Positions 18,693 to 28,220 are shown, counted from the stretch's first letter. The stretch: DNA of 52,840 nt from Flavobacteriaceae bacterium (GCA_021647985.1 JAKITQ010000021.1:1-52840); one strand, 5' to 3'. Program-made: numbers and translations. The notes: generated by a model from the sequence alone, not told the origin.

Positions 18693-20480
18693 ATGAAGAC
18701 AGATATTGAAAATTTATTTAAAGATGAGGTTTTAGGACACCCGGCTGGTTTATTTATACTCTTTTTTACCGAAATGTGGGAACGCTTTTCCTTTTATGGT
18801 ATGCGAATTCTATTAATTTTATTTTTAACAGCACCTATGATAAGTGATAACCCTGGGTGGGAGTGGCCAAGAGAGCACGCTTTAGCCTTAATTGGTACTT
18901 ATGGGTCGTTGCTTTATTTAACACCAATTATTGGTGGATATATAGCTGATAAATATACAGGGTATAAGTTAGCAGTAGTTATAGGCTGTTTTATTATGAC
19001 ACTTGGCCATATTTCTATGGCATTTGAAACCCCAATGGCATTATATTTAGGTTTGGCCTTATTAGTTATTGGTACTGGTTTTTTTAAACCAAATATTACC
19101 TCTATGATTTCTACAATGTATAAAGGTAAAGAGTCTAAAAAAGATGGAGCTTACACTATTTTTTATATGGGTGTAAATGCTGGTGCATTTTTTGGAATGA
19201 TGCTTTGTGGATATGTTGCAGAAAACATAGGGTGGCGTTATGGCTTTGGATTGGCTGGAATATTTATGTTTTTAGGTATGTTGCAATTTTGGTTAGCAAA
19301 AGACTTGTTTGGAAAAATAGGTGAAAAACCAACCAAAGTTTATGAAGTTGAATTACCACAAAACATAAACGAGAAAAGTACTGTTATTAGTGACGTTGAA
19401 GCAGGTGATAAAGAACCTTTAAACTTGTTTACTACTCTAGATAAAATTCTAATAGTAGTTGCTGCCTTAGGAGGCTTGCTTTATATATTCAATGACCCTA
19501 TTTCTAAAATTAGTAGCATTAATTTATTGCCTTTTAATATTCGTGGTTTAGACGGAAACTATGTAGCTGTTTTAATTGGTTTAGCAGCACTTTTACTTGT
19601 TATTATAATGCGCAGTTATAGATTTACTAAAATTATTAGAGATCGAATAATTGCTGTTTCAATATTTGCTGTATTTACTGTTTTTTTCTTTGCTGCTTTT
19701 GAGCAAGCATTAGGTTCTATGACTATTTTTGCTAGAGATTATACGCAAAGATCATTAACTGGATCTTCTGCAATGATTTTTAAAATTATTGATTTAATAT
19801 TAACTGTTGGTCCTTTATTAATTATTACATGGGTTTTATATTTATTATTTAAAAAAACTTCTTCAAAAATATTTACCTCTAATGTAGTTTTATCAATTGC
19901 ATTTGTTTTGCTTTGGGGAATTGTAATTTGGAAAATAGATAGAGAGTTTAGTGAAGAAACTACAGAAGTGGGTGCTTCTTGGTTTGCTATTTTAAATTCG
20001 TTCTTTATTATTACTTTAGCGCCTTTCTTTTCTAGATGGTGGGAAAGTAAATACAACCCAAGTGCAGCTGTAAAATATGCATTGGGTTTAATTTTACTTG
20101 GTTTAGGTTTTGGAATTCTAGTGTTTGGAACTATGGGAGTTCCGCAAGGAGCAAAAACAGCATCGGTAAGTATGATCTTTTTAATTTTAGCTTATTTATT
20201 ACATACTATGGGTGAACTTTGTTTATCTCCTGTAGGTTTATCTTACTTAAGTAAATTAGTGCCTGCAAGAATGATTGGGTTTATGTTTGGTATTTGGTAT
20301 ATAGCTATATCAATTGGTCAAAAAACCGCAGGAACAATGGGTGGAATGATTGATAAAATTTCTGAACAATATTCTTTAAGTACTTTCTTTTTGATTTTTA
20401 CCATTGTACCAATTGTAGTGGGTATTATTGCTCTACTTTTAAACCCTGTTCTTAAAAAATTAATGCATGGTGTAAAGTAA
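18693..20480 (+). CDS. POT-family proton-coupled peptide transporter (second copy)
   Basis: This paralogue of the preceding gene has 595 residues and begins with the same N-terminal pattern (Glu27, Glu30, Arg31 in TEMWERFSFYGMR), with FY instead of YY. It has a long charged loop (about residues 208-250) and extra hydrophobic segments in the middle, accounting for its extra 75 residues. GGYIADKYTGYKLAVVIGC and YTIFYMGVNAGAF are the POT signatures. It starts 28 bp after the first copy. The two presumably differ in peptide preference, but sequence alone does not tell how. Confidence 0.92.
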   Translation: MKTDIENLFKDEVLGHPAGLFILFFTEMWERFSFYGMRILLILFLTAPMISDNPGWEWPREHALALIGTYGSLLYLTPIIGGYIADKYTGYKLAVVIGCFIMTLGHISMAFETPMALYLGLALLVIGTGFFKPNITSMISTMYKGKESKKDGAYTIFYMGVNAGAFFGMMLCGYVAENIGWRYGFGLAGIFMFLGMLQFWLAKDLFGKIGEKPTKVYEVELPQNINEKSTVISDVEAGDKEPLNLFTTLDKILIVVAALGGLLYIFNDPISKISSINLLPFNIRGLDGNYVAVLIGLAALLLVIIMRSYRFTKIIRDRIIAVSIFAVFTVFFFAAFEQALGSMTIFARDYTQRSLTGSSAMIFKIIDLILTVGPLLIITWVLYLLFKKTSSKIFTSNVVLSIAFVLLWGIVIWKIDREFSEETTEVGASWFAILNSFFIITLAPFFSRWWESKYNPSAAVKYALGLILLGLGFGILVFGTMGVPQGAKTASVSMIFLILAYLLHTMGELCLSPVGLSYLSKLVPARMIGFMFGIWYIAISIGQKTAGTMGGMIDKISEQYSLSTFFLIFTIVPIVVGIIALLLNPVLKKLMHGVK

Positions 20481-20578
20481 TTTTAATGCTAACTAAGTTA
20501 CACAAAGATAATTTTAACAAAAATTATACGTTCTTTTTGTAATTTCAATATTAGTTTTACCACCAATTAAAAAAAAAG

Positions 20579-21133
20579 ATGAAGAAAGTAATAGTATTGT
20601 TTATCGCTTTGACGGCATTCAACGTGTCAATAAATGCACAAGGTGCCAAGATAAATTGGATAACAATGAATGAAGCACTTGAAAATCAAGCACGTACTCC
20701 AAAAAAAATTATGATGGACGCCTATACAAATTGGTGCGGACCTTGTAAGATGCTCGATAAAAACACTTTTCAAAATACCGATGTGGTAAAATACGTAAAT
20801 GATAATTACTATGCAGTTAAATTCAATGCAGAAGGTAATGAGGATATTACATATAAAGGTCAGAATTTTGGAAATCCAAATTATGATGCCTCCAAAGAAA
20901 ATAGTCGTAATGCCCAACATCAATTGTCTCAAGCCTTACAAGTAAGAGCTTACCCAACTATTATATTTTTCAATGAAAAAGGTGATGTAATTGCCCCAAT
21001 AACAGGTTATAAAACACCGGCACAATTAGAATTGTATTTAAAACTTTTTGTAAATGATACCCACAATGACATTACCACCAAAGAAGCCTGGGATAAATAT
21101 CAAAATGAGTTTAAATTTGAGTTTAAGGGGTAG
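20579..21133 (+). CDS. Periplasmic thioredoxin-like protein
   Basis: The 184-residue protein has a signal peptide (MKKVIVLFIALTAFNVSINA) and a thioredoxin-fold domain with the active site WCGPCK (Cys53, Cys56) and cis-proline motif VRAYPTIIFF. A long insert between strand and helix (residues 75-110) resembles DUF255/thioredoxin_7-type proteins. It probably reduces or isomerises disulfides in the periplasm. It lies 98 bp after the second peptide transporter and may or may not share its transcript. A strong hairpin follows 24 bp after the stop. Confidence 0.85.
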   Translation: MKKVIVLFIALTAFNVSINAQGAKINWITMNEALENQARTPKKIMMDAYTNWCGPCKMLDKNTFQNTDVVKYVNDNYYAVKFNAEGNEDITYKGQNFGNPNYDASKENSRNAQHQLSQALQVRAYPTIIFFNEKGDVIAPITGYKTPAQLELYLKLFVNDTHNDITTKEAWDKYQNEFKFEFKG

Positions 21134-21157
21134 AAACTATTTCTAAATTAAAATTTC

Positions 21158-21205
21158 ACTCACCCGCTGACTATCTTCACCATGAATAAAAGTCAGCGGG
21201 TGAGT
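21158..21205. terminator. 15-bp GC-rich hairpin between the thioredoxin-like and ABC-F genes
   Basis: ACTCACCCGCTGACT (21158-21172) pairs perfectly with AGTCAGCGGGTGAGT (21191-21205) over an 18-base loop. It lies just after the thioredoxin-like gene and before an independently promoted ABC-F gene, so termination is likely. Only a short TTTAAT follows, not a full T-tract. The stem resembles the larger palindrome at 35948-35990. Confidence 0.6.
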
Positions 21206-21280
21206 TTAATATGGGTGTAGAAGTTTTAATACTTCTTATTCTTTATAGTTTAAATTATACCTTTCTTTGCAAAAAAACTT

Positions 21281-23137
21281 GTGAATTTAATTAGTGTTGA
21301 AAATATTACTAAATCGTATGGAGATAAAATCTTAATTCAAGATATCTCTTTTGGTATAAATAAAGATCAAAAAATTGCTTTTGTTGCAAAAAATGGAGCT
21401 GGTAAAACTACGCTTCTTAATATTATTGCCGGAGTAGATGTACCTGATAGCGGACAAATTGTTATTCGTAAAGGTTTAAAAATAGCCTACTTATCTCAAA
21501 AAGATGATCTCGATGAAAGTTTAACTATTGAACAAACTATTTTTAACTCAGACAATGAAACTTTAAAAGTAATTGAACAATACGAAAATGCATTAAAAAA
21601 CCCTGAAGATGCAGATGCTTATCAAAAAGCGTTTGATTTGATGGAACAAAACCATGCCTGGGATTTTGAAACACAATACAAACAAATTTTATTTAAACTT
21701 AAATTAAGTGACCTAAACCTTAAAGTGAGTTTGCTTTCTGGTGGACAAAAAAAACGTTTGTCCTTAGCCTTAATTCTTATCCATAAACCCGATTTATTTA
21801 TACTGGATGAGCCTACAAATCATTTAGATTTAGAGATGATAGAGTGGCTTGAGAAATATTTGATTAAAGAAAAGGTAACTCTTTTTATGGTTACGCACGA
21901 TCGTTATTTTTTAGAAAGGGTTTGTAATGATATTATTGAATTAGATCAGGGGAAACTATATAGGTATAAAGGCAATTATTCTTATTTTTTACAAAAAAAA
22001 GAAGAGCGAATTGCTTTAGAACAAGTTACCATTGGCAAAGCAAAAAACTTGTTTAAAAAAGAACTGGATTGGATGCGTAGGCAACCAAAAGCTCGTACCA
22101 CCAAATCAAAATCACGTATCGATGATTTTTACGCCATTAAAGAAAAGGCACACCAACGAAGGCTAGACCACAAAGTACAGTTAGAAATTAATATGGAGCG
22201 ATTGGGAACTAAAATTCTTGAATTGCATTATATTTCTAAAAGTTTCGATGATAAAAACCTATTTCAAGATTTTGATTATGTTTTTAAACGTGCTGAACGC
22301 ATTGGAATAATCGGAAAAAATGGAACAGGAAAATCTACTTTTTTGAATATCATTACTGGTTCCTTATCCGTAGACTCTGGACGTGTAGTAATAGGTGAAA
22401 CAGTGAAATTTGGTTACTATACCCAAAGCGGAATTCATATTAAAAAAGGTCAAAAAGTTATTGAAGTCATTAAAGAATTTGGTGAATATATTCCCTTAAC
22501 AAAAGGGCGTAAAATAAGTGCTGGTCAGCTTTTAGAAAAATTCTTGTTTGATAATAAAAAGCAATATGATTTTGTTGAAAAACTCTCTGGTGGCGAATTA
22601 AAACGCTTGTTTTTATGTACTGTTTTGATTCAAAATCCGAATTTTTTAATCTTAGATGAGCCCACTAACGATTTAGATATAGTTACGCTACAGGTTCTTG
22701 AAGATTTCTTATTAGATTTTCCAGGTAATTTACTGGTTGTATCGCATGATCGTTATTTTATGGATAAAATCGTTGATCATTTATTTGTTTTTGAAGGCGA
22801 AGGTAAAATTACGGGTTTCCCCGGAAATTATTCCGATTATAGAGTTTATGAAGATTCTAAACCTACATCAAATAAAGAACTTGTAAAAAAAGAAGACACC
22901 AGAAAGTCTATACCAACTATCGGTTCATTTAGTGCTCAAGAAAAACGTGAATTTGGAAAGTTGGAAAAGGATATCGCCAATTTAGAAAAAAAAAAAGAAG
23001 CCATAGAAAACCAGTTTAATAAAGATGAAATTGAAGCTGATAAAATCAATGAAACTTCTATTAAATTACAACAAATCACAACGGATCTTGAACTTAAAGA
23101 AGAGCGCTGGCTGGAATTATCTGTAAAAATGGAATAG
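21281..23137 (+). CDS. ABC-F family ATPase (Uup-like)
   Basis: This soluble twin-ATPase protein of 618 residues has no membrane segments. Domain 1 has the Walker A AKNGAGKTT (36-44), LSGGQKKRLSLAL and LDEPTNHLD; domain 2 has IGKNGTGKSTF, LSGGELKRLFL and LDEPTNDLD. The linker is basic (residues about 240-300), and the C-terminus is a coiled coil starting near LEKDIANLEKK, as in Uup. ABC-F proteins act on ribosomes; Uup also binds DNA. It starts with GTG at 21281. Confidence 0.9.
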   Translation: MNLISVENITKSYGDKILIQDISFGINKDQKIAFVAKNGAGKTTLLNIIAGVDVPDSGQIVIRKGLKIAYLSQKDDLDESLTIEQTIFNSDNETLKVIEQYENALKNPEDADAYQKAFDLMEQNHAWDFETQYKQILFKLKLSDLNLKVSLLSGGQKKRLSLALILIHKPDLFILDEPTNHLDLEMIEWLEKYLIKEKVTLFMVTHDRYFLERVCNDIIELDQGKLYRYKGNYSYFLQKKEERIALEQVTIGKAKNLFKKELDWMRRQPKARTTKSKSRIDDFYAIKEKAHQRRLDHKVQLEINMERLGTKILELHYISKSFDDKNLFQDFDYVFKRAERIGIIGKNGTGKSTFLNIITGSLSVDSGRVVIGETVKFGYYTQSGIHIKKGQKVIEVIKEFGEYIPLTKGRKISAGQLLEKFLFDNKKQYDFVEKLSGGELKRLFLCTVLIQNPNFLILDEPTNDLDIVTLQVLEDFLLDFPGNLLVVSHDRYFMDKIVDHLFVFEGEGKITGFPGNYSDYRVYEDSKPTSNKELVKKEDTRKSIPTIGSFSAQEKREFGKLEKDIANLEKKKEAIENQFNKDEIEADKINETSIKLQQITTDLELKEERWLELSVKME

Positions 23138-23155
23138 TTTAAGATCACCACGTCA

Positions 23156-23196
23156 TTCTTCCTGTTGTCAAAGGAAGAACTTCTCGTGAAGACGAG
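23156..23196. terminator. Two consecutive hairpins between convergent genes
   Basis: TTCTTCCT (23156-23163) pairs with AGGAAGAA (23172-23179), and CTCGT (23183-23187) pairs with ACGAG (23192-23196). They lie in the 86-bp gap between the convergent ABC-F and exonuclease genes, the usual place for a bidirectional terminator. The sequence is GC-richer than its surroundings and looks like a dispersed repeat remnant. Confidence 0.45.
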
Positions 23197-23223
23197 TCAT
23201 ATCGCAAGCGCCTCCGCGAGTGC

Positions 23224-23946
23224 TTAGCTACTAACCCTAACCACCTGTTTATCTTTTAAAATATCTAAATTCATAAACCTCAAATAAACTTGAGCAACTG
23301 CAAGGGTGTCTTTTTCACAATAAACAGCAATGCGTTCTAAATCCTTTTCCTCATAAAAGACCTTAGCTACTTGGCTTCCATCAATATCTCCTTTTGGTGA
23401 AGGTATTCCTAAAATATTGGTCAATAAATTTAAAGAAGTATAATGTTTATAATCACCAAATTTCCACATTTCTAAAGTGTCTAAATGTGCTACTTCCCAA
23501 GGTTTTTTACCAAATAGATTTAATTTCTCAGGTAATTCAATTTTATTGATAATCATTCTTCTCGCGATATATGGAAAATCGAATTCCTTACCATTATGCG
23601 CACACAATACATGTTGTTTTTCATTGAAATATGTTTCTAAAATAGCCTTAAAATCCTCTAATATTTTTATTTCATCATGATCATAAAACGATTTCAATCT
23701 AAAAGTTAAATCATCATCATTTCCATCAAAAAAACCTACAGAAATACATACTATTTTACCAAACTCTGCCCAAATGCCAGCGCGATTATAAAATTCTTCT
23801 GTTGTAAAATCCTCCTTACGCTGGTATTGCGTTTTTTGCGCATACAAGTCCTGTTTTACAGTATTTAATTCCGCAAAAGAGCGCTCCTCTGGAACCGTTT
23901 CTATATCTAGAAACAGAATATTTTTTAATTGATTTGTATTGACCAT
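23224..23946 (-). CDS. PolB-like 3'-5' exonuclease (DEDDy)
   Basis: The 240-residue protein is a stand-alone 3'-5' exonuclease domain related to that of family B DNA polymerases. The DEDDy residues are visible: Asp14 and Glu16 in LFLDIETVPE, the Asp in HNGKEFDFPYIARR and the Tyr-Asp pair in AVYCEKDTLAVAQVYLR. It could act in DNA repair or RNA trimming; the family's cell role is not settled. It converges on the ABC-F gene. Confidence 0.85.
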   Translation of the reverse strand: MVNTNQLKNILFLDIETVPEERSFAELNTVKQDLYAQKTQYQRKEDFTTEEFYNRAGIWAEFGKIVCISVGFFDGNDDDLTFRLKSFYDHDEIKILEDFKAILETYFNEKQHVLCAHNGKEFDFPYIARRMIINKIELPEKLNLFGKKPWEVAHLDTLEMWKFGDYKHYTSLNLLTNILGIPSPKGDIDGSQVAKVFYEEKDLERIAVYCEKDTLAVAQVYLRFMNLDILKDKQVVRVSS

Positions 23947-24126
23947 TTTCTATTATTAATATGTTTAATACTAAAATGTAAACATGAAAAAGCACCAACA
24001 TAGGCTACTTTAAAAACAATAATTATTGCGGAGTAAAAATGATTTTACTATTAGGTCAAAAAAATACCTTTTAAATGTTATTATATTAAGTTATTGTTAA
24101 TAGTGTATTTAAATGCTTTTTTTAAT

Positions 24127-24134
24127 TAATTTTG
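24127..24134 (+). promoter_or_regulatory. Candidate -7 box for the two-component pair
   Basis: TAATTTTG matches TAnnTTTG and lies 23 bp before the response-regulator ATG at 24158. No -33 TTG is at the expected distance. Confidence 0.35.
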
Positions 24135-24157
24135 AACTATAATTAATTCAATCCCAA

Positions 24158-24850
24158 ATGAAAAATGAAACCATCAAAATATTATTAGTTGATGATGAAC
24201 CAGATATCCTCGAAATTGTAGGCTATCATTTAAAAAAAGAAGGTTACCAAGTTTTTAAAGCGAGCAATGGTCACGAAGCTGTTAGTAATGCAAAAGTTGT
24301 TGAGCCGCATTTGATTTTATTAGATATTATGATGCCCGAAATGGATGGTATTGAAGCCTGTGAAAAAATTAGGGCGCTTAATGGTTTTGAAAATGTTGTA
24401 ATTGCATTTTTTACTGCCAGAGGCGAAGATTATTCTCAAGTTGCTGGTTTTGAGGCTGGAGCAGATGATTATATAACCAAACCTGTTAAACCAAAAGTGT
24501 TGATTAGTAAGGTTAAGGGCCTATTAAGAAGGCTAAAAAATAGAGAGATTAATTTCGAAAACATTTTATCTTTTCCTGGTTTAACAATAAACAAAGATCA
24601 ATATTTTGTTGAAATAAATGAAAAGAGAATAACATTACCAAAAAAGGAATTTGAATTGTTGTGTTTGCTGGCTAGTGTACCTAATAAGGTGTTTTATCGT
24701 GAAATTATTTTAAAAACTGTTTGGGGGCAAGACGTGGTTGTAGGAGAAAGAACTATAGATGTACACGTAAGAAAATTAAGAGAAAAAATTGGCGATGACT
24801 ATATCAAAACGATTAAAGGTGTAGGTTATAAGTTTGTAATAAAAAGTTGA
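24158..24850 (+). CDS. OmpR/PhoB-type response regulator
   Basis: The 230-residue protein has a receiver domain (residues 5-120) with acidic pocket Asp12-Asp13, phosphate acceptor Asp56 (LLDIMMPEMDG), Thr in FFTARGED and Lys in DYITKPVKP. A winged-helix DNA-binding domain follows (about 130-230), with TLPKKEFELLCLL and RTIDVHVRKLREKIG. The histidine kinase starts one base after the stop codon, so the two form a single unit. Targets cannot be named; the overall type is closest to PhoB. Confidence 0.92.
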   Translation: MKNETIKILLVDDEPDILEIVGYHLKKEGYQVFKASNGHEAVSNAKVVEPHLILLDIMMPEMDGIEACEKIRALNGFENVVIAFFTARGEDYSQVAGFEAGADDYITKPVKPKVLISKVKGLLRRLKNREINFENILSFPGLTINKDQYFVEINEKRITLPKKEFELLCLLASVPNKVFYREIILKTVWGQDVVVGERTIDVHVRKLREKIGDDYIKTIKGVGYKFVIKS

Positions 24851-24851
24851 T

Positions 24852-25889
24852 ATGAAATTTATTCCATTACATAAACAAGCCTTAAAAACATCAGCACTAA
24901 TTATATTGGTGTTGCTATTATTTGTTTTTATAACCTATGAATTGGTTGGTATTGATTATGATGTATTTAAAATCCTGATTTTTGTTTTTATCTTTTTTAT
25001 AAGTATCTATTTTATTTTTAAAATAAGTGTCAAACAATTTATTTATAAACAATTAAAAAAAGTATATAAATCTACCCTGTTTGAAGATGAACCTTCGTTA
25101 AATAAGGATAATTTGGAAACTGATTTTGAAATATTTTTAGAAAGAGTAAAGGATTTTGCTCAAATTAAACATCAAGAAATTGAAAAATTACACAATCGAG
25201 ATGATTTTAGAAAAGAATTTTTAGGCAATGTTTCTCATGAATTAAAAACTCCTATTTTTACCGCACAAGGTTATTTACTCACCCTTTTAGATGATGATTT
25301 TGACGATAAAAAATTGCAAAAAAAATATTTGGAGAGAGCCAATAAAAGTATGGATCGATTAAACTTTATTGTAAAAGATTTAGATATGATCACAAAACTT
25401 GAATCTGGTATGCAATTAAATTTTGATTCTTTTAACATTATCAATCTAATAACTGAGGTTTTTGAACTATTAGAAATAAAAGCAGCAAAAAAGAATATCA
25501 TTTTAACTTTTGATAAAATTTATGAATCTCCTATTTTGGTTAAAGCCGATAAAGAAAGAATTGAGCAAGTGCTCACCAACCTTATTTCAAATGCAATTAA
25601 CTATGGTAAAATTAATGGCCAAACAACTATTAGTGTAGTTGACCACAAACTAAATTCTTTTGTTGTTCATATTATCGATAACGGTATTGGAATTAAAGAA
25701 ACAGATTTACCCAGACTTTATGAAAGGTTTTATCGTGTTGATCAAAGTAGATCAAGAGAGCAAGGTGGGTCGGGTCTTGGATTGGCAATTGTTAAACATA
25801 TCATCGAGGCGCATCAGCAAGAGGTTTTTGTAAAAAGCACCTTGGGTCAAGGTTCTTCTTTTTCATTCTCTTTAAATAAAGTAATTTAA
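24852..25889 (+). CDS. Sensor histidine kinase (PhoR-like)
   Basis: The partner of the preceding regulator is 345 residues long. Two membrane helices (about 13-30 and 36-56) enclose almost no periplasmic loop, so it probably senses the membrane or another protein. The HisKA domain has His129 in NVSHELKTP, and the ATPase domain has the N-box NLISNAINYG, G1 IDNGIGI, F-box RLYERFYRVD and G2 GSGLGLAIVKHI. No PAS or HAMP domain is evident. Phosphate sensing by analogy with PhoR is possible but not shown. Confidence 0.9.
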   Translation: MKFIPLHKQALKTSALIILVLLLFVFITYELVGIDYDVFKILIFVFIFFISIYFIFKISVKQFIYKQLKKVYKSTLFEDEPSLNKDNLETDFEIFLERVKDFAQIKHQEIEKLHNRDDFRKEFLGNVSHELKTPIFTAQGYLLTLLDDDFDDKKLQKKYLERANKSMDRLNFIVKDLDMITKLESGMQLNFDSFNIINLITEVFELLEIKAAKKNIILTFDKIYESPILVKADKERIEQVLTNLISNAINYGKINGQTTISVVDHKLNSFVVHIIDNGIGIKETDLPRLYERFYRVDQSRSREQGGSGLGLAIVKHIIEAHQQEVFVKSTLGQGSSFSFSLNKVI

Positions 25890-26061
25890 CTTTTTCACCT
25901 AATAACTATTTGAATTACAACTTCTTATGTTAAGGAATTATAAAGTTTTGTTTCTTTTATGTAAATTATATATTTTATAATTTGTATATCCGTAATTAGT
26001 CATAACCTGTAATATTAGCAATTACAAGTCTATCAAATATTCTTTCTCCAAAGTATCTTCT

Positions 26062-26098
26062 ATTAAGTTTATATACAAATATTAAGTTTATATACAAA
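26062..26098. repeat. Tandem direct repeat, two 18-bp copies
   Basis: ATTAAGTTTATATACAAA occurs at 26062-26079 and again at 26081-26098, one base apart. The unit contains TATACAAA, which recurs in variant form near 26340. Confidence 0.8.
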
Positions 26099-26384
26099 CT
26101 CATTTAGATACAATTGCAAATATTTTTTCTTGTTTTGTATACATACTTATCATTTTTATTGAACGTCTTTTTTGACATTCAAGGTGTAACAAGTGGTATA
26201 CTTTTCAATTAATAGGTGGGGGACTTTCTAGTTAATATAAACAGCCGTCAAAAAACATGGCAGAAAAGCTAAAAGTATATTCAAATATGGTCTATCTTAC
26301 GTGGCAAATATTCTGCTAAACTCTCAAAGTAAAGATGATATACAAATATTTGAGTTTTTGTCATGTACTTAGTTATACTTTATA

Positions 26385-26438
26385 ATCCTATTTTCAGATA
26401 ATTTTTATCAATATTGAAATTATCTGAAAAAATAGGAT
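26385..26438. terminator. Long AT-rich hairpin downstream of the hexosaminidase gene
   Basis: The 20 bases at 26385-26404 are complementary to 26417-26438 with two extra A residues in the right arm. The core pair is CAGATAATTT and AAATTATCTG. It lies 73 bp after the stop of the GH20 gene. It may end that transcript, the kinase transcript from the other side, or both. Confidence 0.5.
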
Positions 26439-26510
26439 TTGAATTGACTATGTAAAAATTTTCCGAAGCTGTGCTGATATTTTAAGTTGAACTCAGGTTA
26501 AAAATCTGTT

Positions 26511-28178
26511 TTATTTTTGAAAAACATGCTTTGCATAATTCAATCCCATCACATCATATCTTTTAGAAAAATGGTTTAATCTTCCCTTAAAGTCTTCCCA
26601 CTCTTTGCCTTCTTTAGATGTCCAAACTACTTCAGCTAATGCCGTCATTCTAGGTAGTATCATGTATTCTACATAATCGGTCGTTTTCAAATATTCTGTC
26701 CATACATTTCCTTGTGCTCCTAAAATATACTTTTGTTCTTCCTCAGTCAATTCTTTAGGAGTAGGTTCATAACTATATACTTTTTCAACAGGTAGATAAC
26801 CACCTATCGCTAAAGGTTCATTTTCCTTATCTTCTGACTGATAATGATCAAAATAGCAGTAATGGCCTGGTGTCATAACAACATAATGGTTTTGCTTTGC
26901 TGCCGCAATACCTCCTTCTGTACCTCTCCATGACATTACTGCTGCATTCGGAGCCAATCCGCCTTCTAATATTTCATCCCAGCCAATAATATCTCTTCCT
27001 TTTGAATTTAAGAATTTTTCAATTCTTTTGATAAAATAACTTTGTAACTCATGCTCATCTTTTAAACCTTCTTTTTTAATTAAATCTTGCGCAAATTTAC
27101 TTTCTTTCCATTGTTTTTTTGGTGCCTCATCTCCTCCAATATGAATTATCTTACTTGGAAATAACGCTATTACTTCTGTCAAAACATCTTCTAAAAACTC
27201 AAAGGTTTTATCTGTAGGTGCATAAATTTCAGGATACACGCCCCATCTGGTACCTACCTCATACTGTTCACCTGTATTACCTAATTCTGGATATGCTGCA
27301 ATTGCAGCTAAAGAATGACCCGGTAATTCAATTTCTGGAATTACGGTAACATGCATTTTAGTGGCATAGGCAACAACTTCTTTTACTTCTTCTTGGGTAT
27401 AAAAACCACCATATGGCTTACCATCATATTCTCTGTCTTTTTTTGCCGTACTTCCATGACCTACTAAGGTCTCTTTTCTAAATGCACCTATTTCAGTTAG
27501 TTTGGGATATTTTTTTATTTCAATTCTCCAACCTTGATCTTCGGTTAGATGCCAATGAAATGTATTCATTTTATGCAAGGCTATTAGATCAATATACTTT
27601 TTAATGAAATCTACCGGAAACATATGGCGACCTACGTCTAAATGCATCCCTCTATAAACATATCGTGGACTATCTATAATTTCTGTGGCAGGAATTGACC
27701 AGATAATATTAGTCTTTTTTTCATTACTCTCTATTTCATTTGGCAGCAATTGTCTTAGGGTTTGTATACCATAAAAAACTCCTTTTGTAGTTTTTCCTGT
27801 AATAGTTATTACATCGTATTTTACAGAAAGATTATAAGCCTCTTCATTTTCTATGCTATTGTCTAAGGCCAATAAAATAGTGCCTTTTTTTGATTTGTTT
27901 TCCCCTATTTCAAACACAATATTTTCTCCTGTTGGAATACTTAACATTTCAGCCAGGTAAGCCCCTTCTTTTTCAAGTTCTTTCTTCCCAATAATTTTAG
28001 TGTCAGAATTAATTAAAAACCGACCATTTAAAATTTCCAATTTAAGTGGTTTCGGAATTATTTGATAATCTTCATTTGAATTTACAAAATCTTTATTCTC
28101 GTCGGTACACGAATAATTAACAGCCAACCCGATTAGGATCAGTGCAGTTTTAATACCTCTTTTCGTCCTTCTAATCAT
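26511..28178 (-). CDS. Beta-N-acetylhexosaminidase, GH20
   Basis: This exported glycosidase removes terminal GlcNAc or GalNAc, for example from chitin oligomers or cell-wall fragments. The 555-residue protein has a signal peptide whose end, AVNYSCTDEN, is a plausible but non-canonical lipobox. A GH20b domain (about 35-150) precedes the catalytic barrel. The catalytic pair is Asp350-Glu351 in IHIGGDEAPKK; HLDVGRHMFPV, HWHLTEDQGWRIEIKKYP and WRGTEGGIAA support the family. It follows the glycosyltransferase gene at 42 bp on the same strand; a TAAATTTG box in that gap could provide its own promoter. Confidence 0.92.
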   Translation of the reverse strand: MIRRTKRGIKTALILIGLAVNYSCTDENKDFVNSNEDYQIIPKPLKLEILNGRFLINSDTKIIGKKELEKEGAYLAEMLSIPTGENIVFEIGENKSKKGTILLALDNSIENEEAYNLSVKYDVITITGKTTKGVFYGIQTLRQLLPNEIESNEKKTNIIWSIPATEIIDSPRYVYRGMHLDVGRHMFPVDFIKKYIDLIALHKMNTFHWHLTEDQGWRIEIKKYPKLTEIGAFRKETLVGHGSTAKKDREYDGKPYGGFYTQEEVKEVVAYATKMHVTVIPEIELPGHSLAAIAAYPELGNTGEQYEVGTRWGVYPEIYAPTDKTFEFLEDVLTEVIALFPSKIIHIGGDEAPKKQWKESKFAQDLIKKEGLKDEHELQSYFIKRIEKFLNSKGRDIIGWDEILEGGLAPNAAVMSWRGTEGGIAAAKQNHYVVMTPGHYCYFDHYQSEDKENEPLAIGGYLPVEKVYSYEPTPKELTEEEQKYILGAQGNVWTEYLKTTDYVEYMILPRMTALAEVVWTSKEGKEWEDFKGRLNHFSKRYDVMGLNYAKHVFQK

Positions 28179-28220
28179 TTTTTATTTATTTAAATACAAT
28201 ATTTTCAAATTTAATGCATA

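Larger units (their letters stand above)
25890..26510. other. 621-bp region with no recognisable gene
   Basis: Between the kinase (plus) and hexosaminidase (minus) genes I find no ORF of convincing length. The region holds a tandem 19-bp repeat (26062-26098), several ATATACAAATATT-like motifs, a short 20-codon ORF starting at 26257 (MAEKLKVYSNMV) and a long imperfect hairpin (26385-26438). The left part is very AT-rich. It could be a decayed gene or a pair of long untranslated regions. Confidence 0.6.

Noticed and set aside
26062..26098. Tandem repeat as a possible CRISPR array
   Set aside because: There are only two 18-bp units with a one-base spacer and no cas gene in the window.
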